NCBI GenBank assembly: GCA_963971225.1
Contig: OZ020270.1
Span: 76,834,432-76,898,431 of the forward strand
DNA from: Melieria omissa
Lineage: Eukaryota; Arthropoda; Insecta; Diptera; Ulidiidae
Length of the DNA stretch: 64,000 nucleotides
Direction of reading: 5' to 3'
Positions within the stretch are counted from its first letter, which is position 1, and each line of letters opens with the position of its first letter. The notes below the pieces were generated by a model that did not search any database, was not told where the DNA came from, and worked only from the letters and a program-made list of their open reading frames with translations. The translations under genes were made by a program, and so were the position numbers. Positions 11,507 to 22,039 of this stretch are shown here, in pieces.

Positions 11507-11831
11507 AATTTTATAATTTTTCGTCGCGAACGGTTTTTTAAAAAAAGTCAACAAGCGATTATTTTACCAGACTCGGCTGGAGAGTAGTTGCAGACTGGCT
11601 TTTGCCAACTTTATTGATTACCAACAAACCTCTTATTTTAATCAATAGTGCTTATGTCTACATTAATTTAATTTGGGTCACTTACTTGGTATTTAGTCTA
11701 CATAGTATTGCGCAAACTGCATGTTTGCAGTTTGTTATTTTATTGTTGAGTTTGCAACTTTGTTTACAGTTATTGAGTGCAAGAATTCATCGAACTTGTC
11801 GGGAGTTGTATTGGCGTTTACATATGTAACT
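11507..11831 (-). repeat. 3' LTR of element C
   Basis: 325 bp, identical by eye to 18821-19145. On the minus strand it starts AGTTACATATG and ends ATTATAAAATT. Confidence 0.9.
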
Positions 11832-11843
11832 ACTCCCTCCTTT
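11832..11843 (-). other. Polypurine tract of element C
   Basis: Minus-strand AAAGGAGGGAGT directly abuts the 3' LTR, as in 17.6/297-type elements. It primes plus-strand DNA synthesis. Confidence 0.8.
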
Positions 11844-12831
11844 AAATTAGAATTCTCCTGAATTCGATTATTTAACTTTATTTTTATATATTTTTGCTTA
11901 GTTATTACAATTGCAAACACTATTATTACTGTAATGACCGTAATTAAGTTGCATCCATATATAACTTTGTTGTGTGTGTTTAATTTGCTAATGTTGTGTA
12001 TACTTGCTTTGTGTTCTTGTATTATTTCATCGAATGTAATTTTAACCGTATAATTTTGTTGCTCTTTTGTGTGCATGATTTTTTCTTCTATTTTTTCGAC
12101 CCAATTTGAGAAATAATAATCGTTAATTTTAATTGAACAATTATTGTAGTGTATTAGAATGTTTCCATTTACAACAATTTGGTTATCGTTACATGTTTGA
12201 TTGATTACCAAATTTTTTGCATTTTTAATTATAATTGTATCTATGTCTATTTCTATAATTTCTAGTTCTCTATTTTTTGTGAGCTGACAATTTTCTTTTA
12301 TTACACAGTGTTTACTTAGTTTAAGCTCTTTCAGATATTTATTTTGTTCATATGTGTATGTTTTGTTTCCATAGTTAAACATTTGTTCTGTATTCGCTTC
12401 TATTTCGTTGTTGTCTTTATTGGGCATTGGTATGATATATCTTAATTTGACATTCACAAGCGTTTTTGGGATCTTGATAGCTAATACTAAATATGTGTTA
12501 TTAAAAAACGCTGTCCCTAGTTGTACATACATGAGTTTATTGTAATCGATTTCGTATCTTTCTATTTCTGTGCCTGATAATATGTTAGGGTGTCTTATCC
12601 CGTATTTAGCGGATACTACATTATCCTGGATGTGTTCTATTTTTGATTTTAGTAGCTGTATTTTTGTTAGTTGTTCTATATATGCGTTTTGTTTTTCTTC
12701 TTCGGTTATAAACTTATTAATAGCATTTAAACTACTTTTAATCTTTTTTCTATCTTTTATTACAATATCATTTATTTGTTCTATTGTGGCGTTGAAGTAG
12801 TCATTAATTTGTATTTGTTGATCTATGTCGT

Positions 12832-13231
12832 GTTCGAGAGGAAGGTGCTTCGCAAAATCTTCGGCCCTGTTCGGGTTGGTGACGACTATCGCATACGAAC
12901 CAATAACGAGCTGTATGAGCTGTATAAGGACATGGACGTAGCGCAGCGAATTAACATCCAGCGGCTACGCTGGCTCGGTCATGTCTGCCGCATGGACGAC
13001 GAAGCTCCGGCGAAAAGGGTATTCGATGCGATGGTTGGAGGTCGACGGCGAAGAGGGAGGCCGTGTCTCCGGTGGAAGGACCAAGTGGAAGAGGCCCTGG
13101 TATCTCTTGGTGTGACCAACTGGAGAAGGCGCGCGCGAAGCAGAGGCGCCTGGAGAGAAGTTTTGCGGCAGGCCGTAACCCGATAACGGGTTGTTATGGC
13201 CAGTTAAGTAAGTAAGTAAGTAAGTAAGTAA
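12832..13231 (+). mobile_element. 5'-truncated RTE-like LINE in env
   Basis: 400 bp with a perfect 12-bp TSD GATCTATGTCGT at 12820-12831 and 13232-13243 and a (TAAG)n tail. It encodes the last ~125 residues of a LINE RT protein (motifs WLGHVCRMDDEAPAK and GRRRRGRPCLRWKDQ). Nearly identical to the 3' end of the copy at 16757-17144. Confidence 0.9.
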
Positions 13232-13302
13232 GATCTATGTCGTTCTTGGTTTGTGAGAGGTGGTTTTGAATATCACGTCTGTCGTCTTCGTCCATTGTGC
13301 CA

Positions 13303-13455
13303 AATAGCCATTTTATTTATTTATTTATTTATTTATTTATTAAATTAAGTCTAATCTAATTACAGACTTTGAGAAATAAGGGGTGAAAATTCAAACAAAT
13401 TCGAAAAATATTCTTAAAGATACTTATAATTAGATAACAAGGTACAAAATATGTT
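13303..13455 (-). mobile_element. CR1-group LINE 3' tail in env (approximate ends)
   Basis: Minus-strand AT-rich segment ending in (TAAA)n (plus strand TTTATTTATTTA at 13312-13340), resembling the tails of the LINEs at 20047 and 52971. It interrupts the env frame between the fusion-peptide region and the next env block. I could not find a clear TSD. Confidence 0.6.
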
Positions 13456-13747
13456 TGATGTTGATATGTTTCCTACTCCGTTTATAAGTCCGCGTTTCTG
13501 TCTGGTAACTTTTGGTACTAATGTTAGAAATTTATTTCTTGTGTCTACTAGTTCTTGGTATAATATGTCTTTATGTTCTGCTTTAGTTTGTACTATATTG
13601 TCTGTCAATGCGTTTAAGATGTTTTCTATTTTACCTAGGTCGATCATATGTAGGATTATGTTCGTCTTTGTGACTATTGGTTGGGTCCTTGTCTGAATGT
13701 CTGCAAAGCCGGCTTGGGTTGTTATTTCTTTCCAGTATAGTTCTGCT

Positions 13748-14645
13748 TTAGTTTGGTTTGTCCACATCAGTGTCAGTATGAATATGATTCCCATCTGTAA
13801 ATTTATAGAGTCTTTTTATATTGCACGGGTGAATATTTTCTAAATTTGCTTTTCTATATTTCGGTTGTTCCTTGTGCCTAACCGCTTTGTAGTTTTTTAT
13901 GAACCCTTCCTGTCTTTCTTCTTTATAATTTTCTCTGTTTAGGTTTAATTTTTCTCTCGATTTTCTTTTACTTTCCTCTATGTTTATTTTAATTTTATGC
14001 TCATCCATTTTGCCCTGTTGCGCTTCGTTAGGGGTGCCCTTTATAGTGGAATGGTACCTATCATTGTAATTTCTTACTGTTTTTTGTATTAGTTGTTTGA
14101 TTGGTAAGTCTTTATTGGTTTTGTATATTATTCTAAACTTCTCTGTCATTGTATTGTGGAATCGTTCTACGTCCCCATTGCCCGTGTGGCTATGCGGTTT
14201 GGTCAAGTGTATTTCAACATTTTCGCTATCTAGGAACTCCTTTATTCTTGCCGCTCTGAATTCGTTATCCGCTATTATCTTTTTTGGTTTGCCAATCTTT
14301 GCGAAGTGGTCCTCTAGCTGTTCAATTATTGTTATGTGATTTCTGTCATTTAGCGAATAGGCCGCTCCGAATTTCGTGAACTTATCAATCGTCGTTAGAA
14401 AGTGATAACCTTTTATTACGTATGTGTCAATGTGTACTATTTCATTTTTTGTTGTTGGTTTTTCAGTGTGTGCGAATTTTGGTTTTATTGGTTTCCTATC
14501 ATACTTTACTTCTTGGCATATGTCACATTGATTTATCACCATCTGGATTAATTCCAATAATTTCGGGTAGTAGATTTTGTCTTTAATCTGATTGTACGTT
14601 TCTTGAATACCTGAATGAATGCTTTCCCTGACGTGATAAAGCGAA
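13748..14645 (-). pseudogene. pol: Integrase of element C
   Basis: Catalytic triad visible: D in HIDTYVIKG, D in IIADNEF and E in GDVERFHN. The C terminus is Lys/Glu-rich. A CDIC motif at the start is the last pair of the zinc-binding domain. The upstream part of pol (14548-14943) is in another frame, with a frameshift near 14640. Confidence 0.85.
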
Positions 14646-15620
14646 ATTGTTTAATGGCTTCTACTTCTGTGTCGATGTCTCGAGCCCTTTTTGTACATTT
14701 TATAAATTTAATTGTTTTATCATTTGAAAACATCTCAATGAGCTTTTGTTGCACTACATTGTACTTATTATCTGTTAGTTCTGAAAATATTCCGACGTTT
14801 CCTTTTCCTATATATTTTCTAAATATTTCTCCCAAATTGTTGAAATCGTGCTCGGCTACAAAAATAATTCGCTTATTGTGTGTAAATTTTATTTCCTCCG
14901 TTTTATTGTTTGTTATTACAATTTGCGTCTTATATTTATTCACTATTTCTTCTGCAGGTTTTCTTCTGCTGAGTGGATGGTGGCTACGGTTGCATCATCT
15001 TCAATATTGTTCAGTGTATCTGAATCGTCAACTTCCTGTGTAAGGCTATTTGGGTTGGAGTCGTATTCTTCTTTAATATCCTCCTCGTTTTCTTTTATTC
15101 GGCTCAAAAAATCTGCCACTTTATTTTCTTTTCCTTTCAAGTACTCTATCTCGAACTGGTACTCTCCCAATTTTAGTAACCATCTTTGATGCCTTGGCGA
15201 TAGGTCTTTTCCTTTATACTTTGCATGTAAAAATTTTATGGGTTGGTGGTCTGTTAGGATTTTAAATTGTCTCCCATAAAGATATGGTCTAAAGTAATTA
15301 ACGCTCCACATTATGGCTAAAAATTCTTTGTCTGTTGCAGAGTAATTCCTTTCATGGTTGTTAAGTGTCCTTGATGCGAAACATACGGGGTGTCCTTCTT
15401 GTGAAAGAACTGCTCCCATTGCGTAGTTTGACGCATCTGTCGTTAAGGTAAACGGTTTTTCGAAATTTGGGAACCGAAGGACGGGGTGGGAACTAATTAA
15501 ATATTTTAGTTTTTCAAACGCTTCTATATATGTGGGGTCCTTTACATTGAGTTTTGTTCCTTTTGCTAAATATTTGGTCATAGGCTGCGCTACTTTCGCG
15601 TAATCTCGGATAAATGGCAG
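14548..15620 (-). pseudogene. pol: RT thumb/RNase H and linker of element C
   Basis: From 15620 leftward: RT connection (FIRDYAKVAQPMTKYL), then RNase H (TLTTDASNYAMGAVLS, ILTDHQPIKFL) and an acidic linker. A TAG with a one-base frame change lies near 14943, and the following frame (14943-14548) leads to the integrase zinc domain. The RT fingers/palm with the catalytic YxDD are absent; the LINE fusion at 15616-17144 lies in their place. Confidence 0.82.
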
Positions 15621-16026
15621 ATCTACAGTTTCTAATTTAGCAGTATTTACTGAGGATTGTCTTGCGGCTTTTAAGGACGGCCATGAAGTGGATGCCATCT
15701 ATACGGATTTTGCAAAGGCCTTTGATAGAGTTTCGCACAGTATCCTTGTTTCTAAGCTTGAACGCCTTGGTATCCACTCGTCTTTTCTTAAGTGGGTCGG
15801 GTCCTACTTATCGAATAGGTGTTGTACCGTTGTAATTGATAACACTCCTTCCATGCCTTTTGTGGCCTCCTCTGGAGTCCCCCAAGGCAGTATCTTGGGA
15901 CCACTGCTCTTCGTCCTGTTCATTAATGACATCGGCTCTTGCTTCCTCTCAGCTAAGTTTCTTCTGTACGCTGATGATCTGAAGATATATATTATCAGAA
16001 GGTCGCCTTCTGATTCTGTTGCACTG
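15616..16026 (+). mobile_element. CR1-group LINE RT fragment (5' half of a fused LINE insert)
   Basis: Encodes RT motifs YTDFAKAFDRVSH, GVPQGSILGPLLF and LLYADDLKIY. These closely match the LINE at 26459-27000 (minus), but here on the plus strand. It begins at GGCAG (15616-15620), which is shared with the flanking pol sequence (microhomology). It ends abruptly after SDSVAL, without any LINE tail, joined in frame to a different LINE. Confidence 0.8.
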
Positions 16027-17144
16027 TTCATCGATTACAAGGCAGCATTCGATAGCCCGATAAGGGATCGCCTATATGCCGCATTGTCTGAACTTGGTAT
16101 CCCTGCAAAGCTCGTGAGACTTTGCAGAGCGACGTTGAGCAATACGCGCAGCTCCGTCAAGGTTGGAAGTGACCTCTCCGACCCCTTTGATACCGTTCGA
16201 GGTTTCAGACAGGGCGATCCTTTGTCCTGCGACCTCTTCAACTTCACCATGGAGAGTGTTCTGCGCAAGGCCGGTGTACATCGTAATGGCACAATTTTCA
16301 ACAAAAGTGTCCAGCTCCTTGCTTACGCTGATGATATTGATGTCATCGGACGTAACAAGCGAGATGTCACCGCTGCCTTTGCGGCTATCGAAAGAGAATC
16401 TGCCAAAATGGGTCTGGTGGTAAATGAGGGCAAGACGAAGTATATGCTGTCTACACGCAGGGACTCGCAGCGGCTAGGGTCTCACGTCGAGGCCGACAGG
16501 TATGCTTTTGAAGTTGTCAAGGAATTCGTCTACCTTGGCACCACCATCAACAGCAGCAATGATGTCAGTCTGGAGATAAAGCGAAGGATAACTCTTGCCA
16601 ACAGGTGCTACTACGGTCTCGGTAGGCAATTGAGAAGTAGAGACCTCTCTCGACCGACAAAACTTTCACTCTATAGGACGCTTATCTTGCCCGTGCTCCT
16701 CTATGGCGCTGAAGCATGGACAATGACACGAAACGACATAGCGGCCCTTGGAGTGTTCGAGAGGAAGGTGCTTCGCAAAATCTTCGGCCCTGTTCGGGTT
16801 GGTGACGACTATCGCATACGAACCAATAACGAGCTGTATGAGCTGTATAAGGACATGGACGTAGCGCAGCGAATTAACATCCAGCGGCTACGCTGGCTCG
16901 GTCATGTCTGCCGCATGGACGACGAAGCTCCGGCGAAAAAGGTATTCGATGCGATGGTTTGGAGGTCGACGGCGAAGAGGGAGGCCGTGTCTCCGGTGGA
17001 AGGACCAAGTGGAAGAGGCCCTGGTATCTCTTGGTGTGACCAACTGGAGAAGGCGCGCGCGAAGCAGAGGCGCCTGGAGAGAAGTTTTGCGGCAGGCCGT
17101 AACCCGAGAACGGGTTGTTATGGCCAGTTAAGTAAGTAAGTAAG
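16027..17144 (+). mobile_element. RTE-like LINE RT fragment (3' half of the fused insert)
   Basis: A second RT begins at FIDYKAAFDS and contains GFRQGDPLSCDLFNF and AYADDIDVIG, then the C-terminal WLGHVCRMDD block and a (TAAG)n tail ending near 17144. Its 3' end equals the insert at 12832-13231. The clade name is inferred from RT style and the short-repeat tail. Together with 15688-16026 it forms one 483-codon open frame holding two RT palm motifs, which is not a natural protein architecture. Confidence 0.75.
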
Positions 17145-17147
17145 TAT

Positions 17148-17330
17148 TAAATGTTAGTGGTCTTTTTAGTTTTATTTTTTTAAAGTCATTTACTTCGCTG
17201 CTTATCAAGCTCAATGTTGCTCCTGTGTCTATAAGCGCTGCATAGCTTGTATTTCCTATTGTTAGTTCTATTCTTGGTAGGCATTCCGAGGCTGCTTCGT
17301 AAAAAACACTGAATTGTTGATTTCCGTTTC
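17148..17330 (-). pseudogene. pol: Protease remnant of element C pol
   Basis: Minus-strand frame overlapping the gag end contains ALIDTGATLSLI, an aspartic protease active site, and stops at the LINE fusion. Retroviral-type gag/pol frame change is expected here (family knowledge). Confidence 0.75.
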
Positions 17331-18566
17331 TACATCATAATTGTCCCTGAGACTCTCTTGGCTTTGCCGGGCCTCGTTCCAGCGATCTTGGCTTGGACGT
17401 GGGCCAGGGTGTCCTGCTACTTGGTGTCTATTATTGTGCGCTACAATATTATCTACTTCCATGGGCTCCACCAGTCTTTGCCTATTTGGGTTTTGGCGAT
17501 CTTGGCCTGAACCGTTCCTAGGGTTTCCTGACTGTTGATGTTGCCTGAACTGTCCCGAATTGTATCGCTGATAATCTTGGCTTTGATGCGGTGATTGTGG
17601 ATTGTATCTTCTTTGCCCTGAATTGTTGTCCTGGTATCCTCGATTTCTATTAATATATTCTTGGTCTTGTTTCCTGTGTTCTGCCTTATGTTCATTATTA
17701 TTATAGTAATTATTGTTGTTTGGTCTAAGGTTAGTGTATTGTCCTTGACGTCCGTGATGTTCTACGTTGGTATTCCGGGGAGGGCTATTTCTGCCAAATG
17801 GTCGTTCGTCCTTCGATCGGTATTTTTTGAACTCGGGTCGAATGCAAGTGTCTTCGTATCGTCGGCTATTCATTATCTCTAATATGGTTCCTAGTTCTTT
17901 TTCGTCATATATTTTGTCTACTAATGTGCCCTGCGTCATCTCTTTAGTGGTGTTGACTAGTATACTGTCAATGTTAGATAGGTCGATACCATGGTCGCCT
18001 TGATAGTATGTTGTTAGTTCGTCCGCCTTATATTTTAATTTTTGAATTTCTATTGCTAGTTCACTTACATTATTAATTTTTAGATTGCAGATCCTCCGGT
18101 AAATCTGGTGCGGTTCGGTGTCTGGCCGGTACCGAAGTTTCAAGATCCTCTTGATTGCTTCCCAATTTTCTGGTTGAGGGATGTTTATGATTGTGTCCTT
18201 TGCTTCACCTTGAATCTTCTGGTATAATATGCATCGCGTTGCTTCCTTCCGTTCCGCCTCGTTGGTTAGAGTGGACAGCAAATATTCCACGCCCGTGAAA
18301 AATGAGTTGATGGTGACCTCGCCGCTCCCGGTAAACGTCGGCATGTGTCGTACGTTCTTCTGGATCCTTTCGTTAACCATCATGGTGTCTCGTTGGTAAT
18401 GCTGCTGGAGGTCCAGATATGCTGCTCGGATCTGCTCCAGTTGTTGGTCCTTCCGTGCCAACTCCTCTAACAAACTCACTGTCGGCACCTGTGTCGAGTC
18501 CTGCGCCATTCTCCGTGTATCGAAGTCCTTCTGTCGCTTTGAATTACCCGTGATGCTTTTGCTCAC
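17268..18566 (-). CDS. gag: Gag of element C
   Basis: Uninterrupted 432-residue frame starting at ATG 18566, about 240 bp after the PBS. The N-terminal third has a heptad-rich helix; the middle resembles the capsid of 17.6/297-type Gag; the last 180 residues are very rich in Asn, Gln, Arg and Tyr. I see no CCHC knuckle, consistent with errantivirus-type Gag proteins that use basic tails (family knowledge). It is the only intact protein frame of this element. Confidence 0.85.
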   Translation of the reverse strand: MSKSITGNSKRQKDFDTRRMAQDSTQVPTVSLLEELARKDQQLEQIRAAYLDLQQHYQRDTMMVNERIQKNVRHMPTFTGSGEVTINSFFTGVEYLLSTLTNEAERKEATRCILYQKIQGEAKDTIINIPQPENWEAIKRILKLRYRPDTEPHQIYRRICNLKINNVSELAIEIQKLKYKADELTTYYQGDHGIDLSNIDSILVNTTKEMTQGTLVDKIYDEKELGTILEIMNSRRYEDTCIRPEFKKYRSKDERPFGRNSPPRNTNVEHHGRQGQYTNLRPNNNNYYNNNEHKAEHRKQDQEYINRNRGYQDNNSGQRRYNPQSPHQSQDYQRYNSGQFRQHQQSGNPRNGSGQDRQNPNRQRLVEPMEVDNIVAHNNRHQVAGHPGPRPSQDRWNEARQSQESLRDNYDVETEINNSVFFTKQPRNAYQE

Positions 18567-18806
18567 TGACCCTTGGTCCTTGCCTGTGGTGTCACTGTTG
18601 ATTAATCTGAGGTGGTCACTAGCACTCCTTGCCTGTGTTCACTCCACTCTGATGTCCCAGTTTGCACTGCACAGTTTGCTTTTAATGATTTATATTCTGG
18701 AGGGTCCCTGGGGAATCGCAGAATTTGTTTGGGTGTGATACAAGTTATCTTTGAGGTAGACCGACCGCGGTTCGAATCACTGAATCCTTGTAAAAATAAA
18801 AGGATC

Positions 18807-18821
18807 CTACCGACTGCGCCA
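18807..18821 (-). other. Primer binding site of element C
   Basis: Minus-strand TGGCGCAGTCGGTAG overlapping the last LTR base: the tRNA-Ser-type site known from 17.6/297 elements. Confidence 0.85.
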
Positions 18822-19145
18822 ATTTTATAATTTTTCGTCGCGAACGGTTTTTTAAAAAAAGTCAACAAGCGATTATTTTACCAGACTCGGCTGGAGAGTA
18901 GTTGCAGACTGGCTTTTGCCAACTTTATTGATTACCAACAAACCTCTTATTTTAATCAATAGTGCTTATGTCTACATTAATTTAATTTGGGTCACTTACT
19001 TGGTATTTAGTCTACATAGTATTGCGCAAACTGCATGTTTGCAGTTTGTTATTTTATTGTTGAGTTTGCAACTTTGTTTACAGTTATTGAGTGCAAGAAT
19101 TCATCGAACTTGTCGGGAGTTGTATTGGCGTTTACATATGTAACT
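18821..19145 (-). repeat. 5' LTR of element C
   Basis: 325 bp, identical to 11507-11831; followed on the right by TSD CGCA and resumption of gypsy A integrase. Confidence 0.9.
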
Positions 19146-19149
19146 CGCA

Positions 19150-19608
19150 CGATACGACATCACTCACTCCAGCACGAGCAGTGTTCGGCACAGAGCTGAG
19201 GTTGCCTGCTGACTTGAAGTTCGGAGTGGTCAGCACGACGGAAGGCGCTAAGACTGATTACGCAGTTAATAAGCGATCGGAGCTGGAAGACATCCACCAG
19301 TTTATAAGGGACCCAACCAACTGGTCAGCGATAAGATGAAAGTCAGATATCATCTACGAGCTAACACAGCGGGGTTCCAAGAAGGCGATCTAGTAATGCC
19401 TTACAACCCGCAGCGAAGGAAAGGTTTGTCTCCAAAGCTTCAAACGTTATGGGAAGGACCGTACAAGGTCGTGACCAGGAGTAATGACGTGGTGTACAGG
19501 GTGCAACGCTGCGGCAACAGAAACGCCAGGTTGAAAGTAGTTCATTTGGAGCGCCTGGCGTCTTACTCCGGCGGAGCCTCGGTACTTGTTCGGGACGAAA
19601 AAGTCTAA
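19150..19608 (+). pseudogene. pol: Pol of gypsy A, integrase C-terminal end
   Basis: Continues the integrase after element C (SLTPARAVFGTELRLPA, then WEGPYKVV, a GPY/F-like module, and VVHLERL). A one-base loss near 19315 relative to gypsy B shifts the frame. Stops 11 bp before the 3' LTR. Confidence 0.85.
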
Positions 19609-19619
19609 GTGATGGGCAG

Positions 19620-20042
19620 TGAAACGAAAAGGCACTCTTTGCTGTGCATGAACGCTTTTGCAAGCATACTTTTAGGCATGTACTTTGAAGTACAGCAAAA
19701 CTGTTATAAATTCGCTTGGTATAGTCCGATATGGCAAGGATGGTTCTCGAAGAAATGGGCTGTGCGAGAATGGTCGAGCGCTTTCCAATTAGAAGTTGCA
19801 AGAAACTTCGGCGCGATAAGAAAACTGGTATAAAAGCAGCAGTGCGCAGCGCAATGAATCGAGTCTGTGTTGAGCGAGCAATGGGGAAGCATGCAGTAGT
19901 AGTAGTGTAAAGTAGAGCAAGTGGAAATTTGTGAATAAAGCGATTGTTAGTTTGACTACGTTGCGCTGAATAATTGAAGTTGTTTTATTTTCAGACACAA
20001 TCAAAACGAACCGTCGATAACGAACTGTGGAATTTCGTAACA
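19620..20042 (+). repeat. 3' LTR of gypsy A
   Basis: 423 bp, TGAAACG..CGTAACA; nine substitutions versus 6578-7000; followed by TSD ATAT. Confidence 0.9.
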
Positions 20043-20590
20043 ATATATATATTTATTTATTTTATTTTTTATTTATTTATTTAGCCAATGGGATGTAAAG
20101 TGGGTCGCCTCCTCGTGGTGCATCCTGGGTAACGCTAAATGGCCCACACCACCTCCCCCGCCCGGTGCTCACAACCGCTAGGTGTGGGTTTCGGGCATCG
20201 GCACGATCTGGCTTCGTCTACGGACTCTCTTTTGTCTTCTGACTAATTCTCGTTTGCTATGAGCTGGTGGCTGTGGCTTCCGGACCTAGTACCACCGGGG
20301 TGAAACCTTGTGCGAACGGCTCCGGTCTAAGGTCACAGTTCATCTCCGTCCCGTTAAAACCCTGGCAGGCCTTAGGGTACGTTCCCGATCGGTCACCATT
20401 GAGTTGGTGGCGTAGGTTTGGTTGAGATAAACTCCCAATTTGCACTGGTTCGGCTCTGAACACACTACTCCATAAGGGTGTGTGTCAACCCTCGCATGGC
20501 CTCCCTGCATTTGCATAGATAACCATGGGACCATCAAGGTGACTACGCGCTCCGGTCGGGATAGCGGCCTTAAGTGGGGACCCGTTTCGC

Positions 20591-22039
20591 ATGGACAAGT
20601 CCAAATTCCTAAAAACACCGGCCAACCCAAAAGGGGACCCAAAACGTTTGGTTCGGCAACAGCCGACCAATCAAGCGCCACCCTCCACGGGAGGCGCTGT
20701 CGCAGCAAGACCTGTGGTGCAGTCGAGATCCACCGCCTCAAGGCCGGGTCCGTCTACTTCCGCACCACTCAAGGGTCGAGCTGCTCCCACCCTTAGCAAG
20801 CGCCCCCCCGCGGCACCGGTCTCGGCACCGCGTAGGGGGATCCATACCCCATCCGTCCACTCTGCCGGTGTTGCTACACCGGCTTCCAAAAGAACACCAG
20901 GCTCCACTGGTGCTGGTTCCAGCACCTCCACTTCTGCTGCCGTCCGCCCGCAACACATTAGCGCTTCAACACGGGCGTACAGAAACAGGAGATCGGCTAT
21001 GAGGATACTGAGCCGTTTCGGTTCCTCGGATCCGAGTACCCTATCCGACAAGGATAAGGACGCTCTCCTCTGGGCGCAGCAGCACAAAAACGACCGACCA
21101 ATTCCCTTGCCGGAGGTCGCCGTGAAGCGCCAAAGATCGGGCGAGCAACTGGCTCCTCCTGCAGCCCAGGACCCTAAACGGCCCAGGCTGGCGGTCGTCA
21201 AGCCAAAACCTCTGCGACCGTTCAGCGAGGTGGTCAAGGAAGGCATTGTTTGGGCTATCATCGACCGTGCTAACAGCGATGGCACTATCTCCGGGGCGAA
21301 CTGGAGATTAGTGCAAGCCAAACTCACCAATGTCTATAAAGACATCGTTTCGGCCAACCCAGGCTTCTCCCCTACATGCCGCGATGCCGGATGGTATCAA
21401 GGGCATGTCAAACTCATCGCCTGTGCAGATCAACGCTCAGCGGATCTGTACAAGCAGGCGATCAACAAGATCGGCGAGGTCTGGCCCGGCGCGAAGCTAG
21501 CCGCGGTCTCGATGGACCAAATCCCCAATCGCCCGCGTGCAAAGGCCTGGATCCCAGCTGAACCCTCCTCTCCAAGCGAGATACTGGAGCACCTTCAGCT
21601 GAGCAATGTGCACCTCCCGACTCATGATTGGAAGGTCGCCAAAGTCAGCGAGCCGAGAGGACATCTTCGGCAGGCGCTCATCGTCATCAACGAAGAGTCG
21701 CTAGCTCCGATTCTGGCAAAGGACGGAGAAATAAACTACGCGTTTGGGTCGATCGTCCTCAGCGTATATAGGTGCGATCTACAAGGTAGCACCCAGATAC
21801 CTAAGGGGACGGCTCCCGAACCCGGTCCATCCACCTCCACTTGCACCATGGCCCCGTCGGAAGAATGCCCATCCGACGACACCGGCAGTGTCATGTCGGC
21901 CTCCGAATATGTCGGTGAGTTCTTCGACCACGTGGCTATGAGTGTCGATGGCGCCACTGAGTCCCCCTTGTCCGACGAGGAGGATTCAAACGCCACAATT
22001 ATTCCCAGTCCTGTAGATGGTGCAGATTGTCCAAATTAA
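20591..22039 (+). CDS. LOA LINE ORF1 protein
   Basis: 482 residues, an RNA-binding/chaperone-type ORF1 protein (inference from position). The first ~140 residues are low-complexity Pro/Ser/Ala/Thr. From about residue 215 to 395 there is a globular region with WYQGHVKLIACADQRSAD and related motifs, matching what I know as DUF4780 in insect LINE ORF1 proteins. The C-terminus is acidic. No CCHC knuckles. Overlaps the ORF2 start by 23 bp, so ORF2 is likely translated by reinitiation or frameshift. Confidence 0.8.
   Translation: MDKSKFLKTPANPKGDPKRLVRQQPTNQAPPSTGGAVAARPVVQSRSTASRPGPSTSAPLKGRAAPTLSKRPPAAPVSAPRRGIHTPSVHSAGVATPASKRTPGSTGAGSSTSTSAAVRPQHISASTRAYRNRRSAMRILSRFGSSDPSTLSDKDKDALLWAQQHKNDRPIPLPEVAVKRQRSGEQLAPPAAQDPKRPRLAVVKPKPLRPFSEVVKEGIVWAIIDRANSDGTISGANWRLVQAKLTNVYKDIVSANPGFSPTCRDAGWYQGHVKLIACADQRSADLYKQAINKIGEVWPGAKLAAVSMDQIPNRPRAKAWIPAEPSSPSEILEHLQLSNVHLPTHDWKVAKVSEPRGHLRQALIVINEESLAPILAKDGEINYAFGSIVLSVYRCDLQGSTQIPKGTAPEPGPSTSTCTMAPSEECPSDDTGSVMSASEYVGEFFDHVAMSVDGATESPLSDEEDSNATIIPSPVDGADCPN

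Larger units (their letters stand above)
11735..13794 (-). pseudogene. env: Env-like glycoprotein of element C, interrupted
   Basis: Third frame of the element, starting at 13794 and overlapping the integrase end by about 47 bp. An N-terminal hydrophobic signal-like segment is followed by a furin-type site RQKR and a GLINGVG fusion-peptide-like start near 13490, as in insect errantivirus Env and baculovirus F-like proteins. Near the C-terminus (about 11885-11960) is a long hydrophobic membrane anchor. Broken by LINE pieces at 13303-13455 and 12832-13231; the last codons run into the 3' LTR. Not functional as it stands. Confidence 0.8.
11507..19145 (-). mobile_element. Errantivirus-like (17.6/297-type) LTR element C
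   Basis: Minus-strand gypsy-group element with gag, pol and env, nested in gypsy A integrase. LTR termini AGTTAC..AAATT, PBS for tRNA-Ser, PPT next to the 3' LTR, four-base TSD CGCA at 11503-11506 and 19146-19149. LTRs are identical over 325 bp. The interior carries a 400-bp LINE in env, a LINE 3' tail in env, a replaced RT region and pol frameshifts, so this copy is defective. Confidence 0.9.
6578..20042 (+). mobile_element. Ty3/gypsy LTR retrotransposon A, interrupted
   Basis: Complete outline: 423-bp LTRs at both ends, PBS, gag, pol, and TSD ATAT (6574-6577 and 20043-20046). Without the nested element C (11507-19145 plus its TSD) it is about 5.8 kb, the same layout as gypsy B at 34194. 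There is no env. LTRs differ at 9 of 423 positions by my count. Gag and pol contain frameshifts, so it cannot be autonomous. Confidence 0.9.

Noticed and set aside
12776..13186. Plus-strand 136-codon frame as a gene of its own
   Set aside because: It starts in antisense env and runs into a 400-bp LINE insert with a perfect TSD; only the LINE part is coding.
15688..17139. 483-codon frame as a single novel double-RT protein
   Set aside because: The two halves match two different LINE families also present elsewhere in the window; the fusion ends in a LINE tail and lies in a disrupted pol, so a chimeric insertion explains it better.
20671..21330. 219-codon minus-strand frame opposite LOA ORF1
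   Set aside because: Antisense of low-complexity, GC-rich ORF1 codons; no independent motif.
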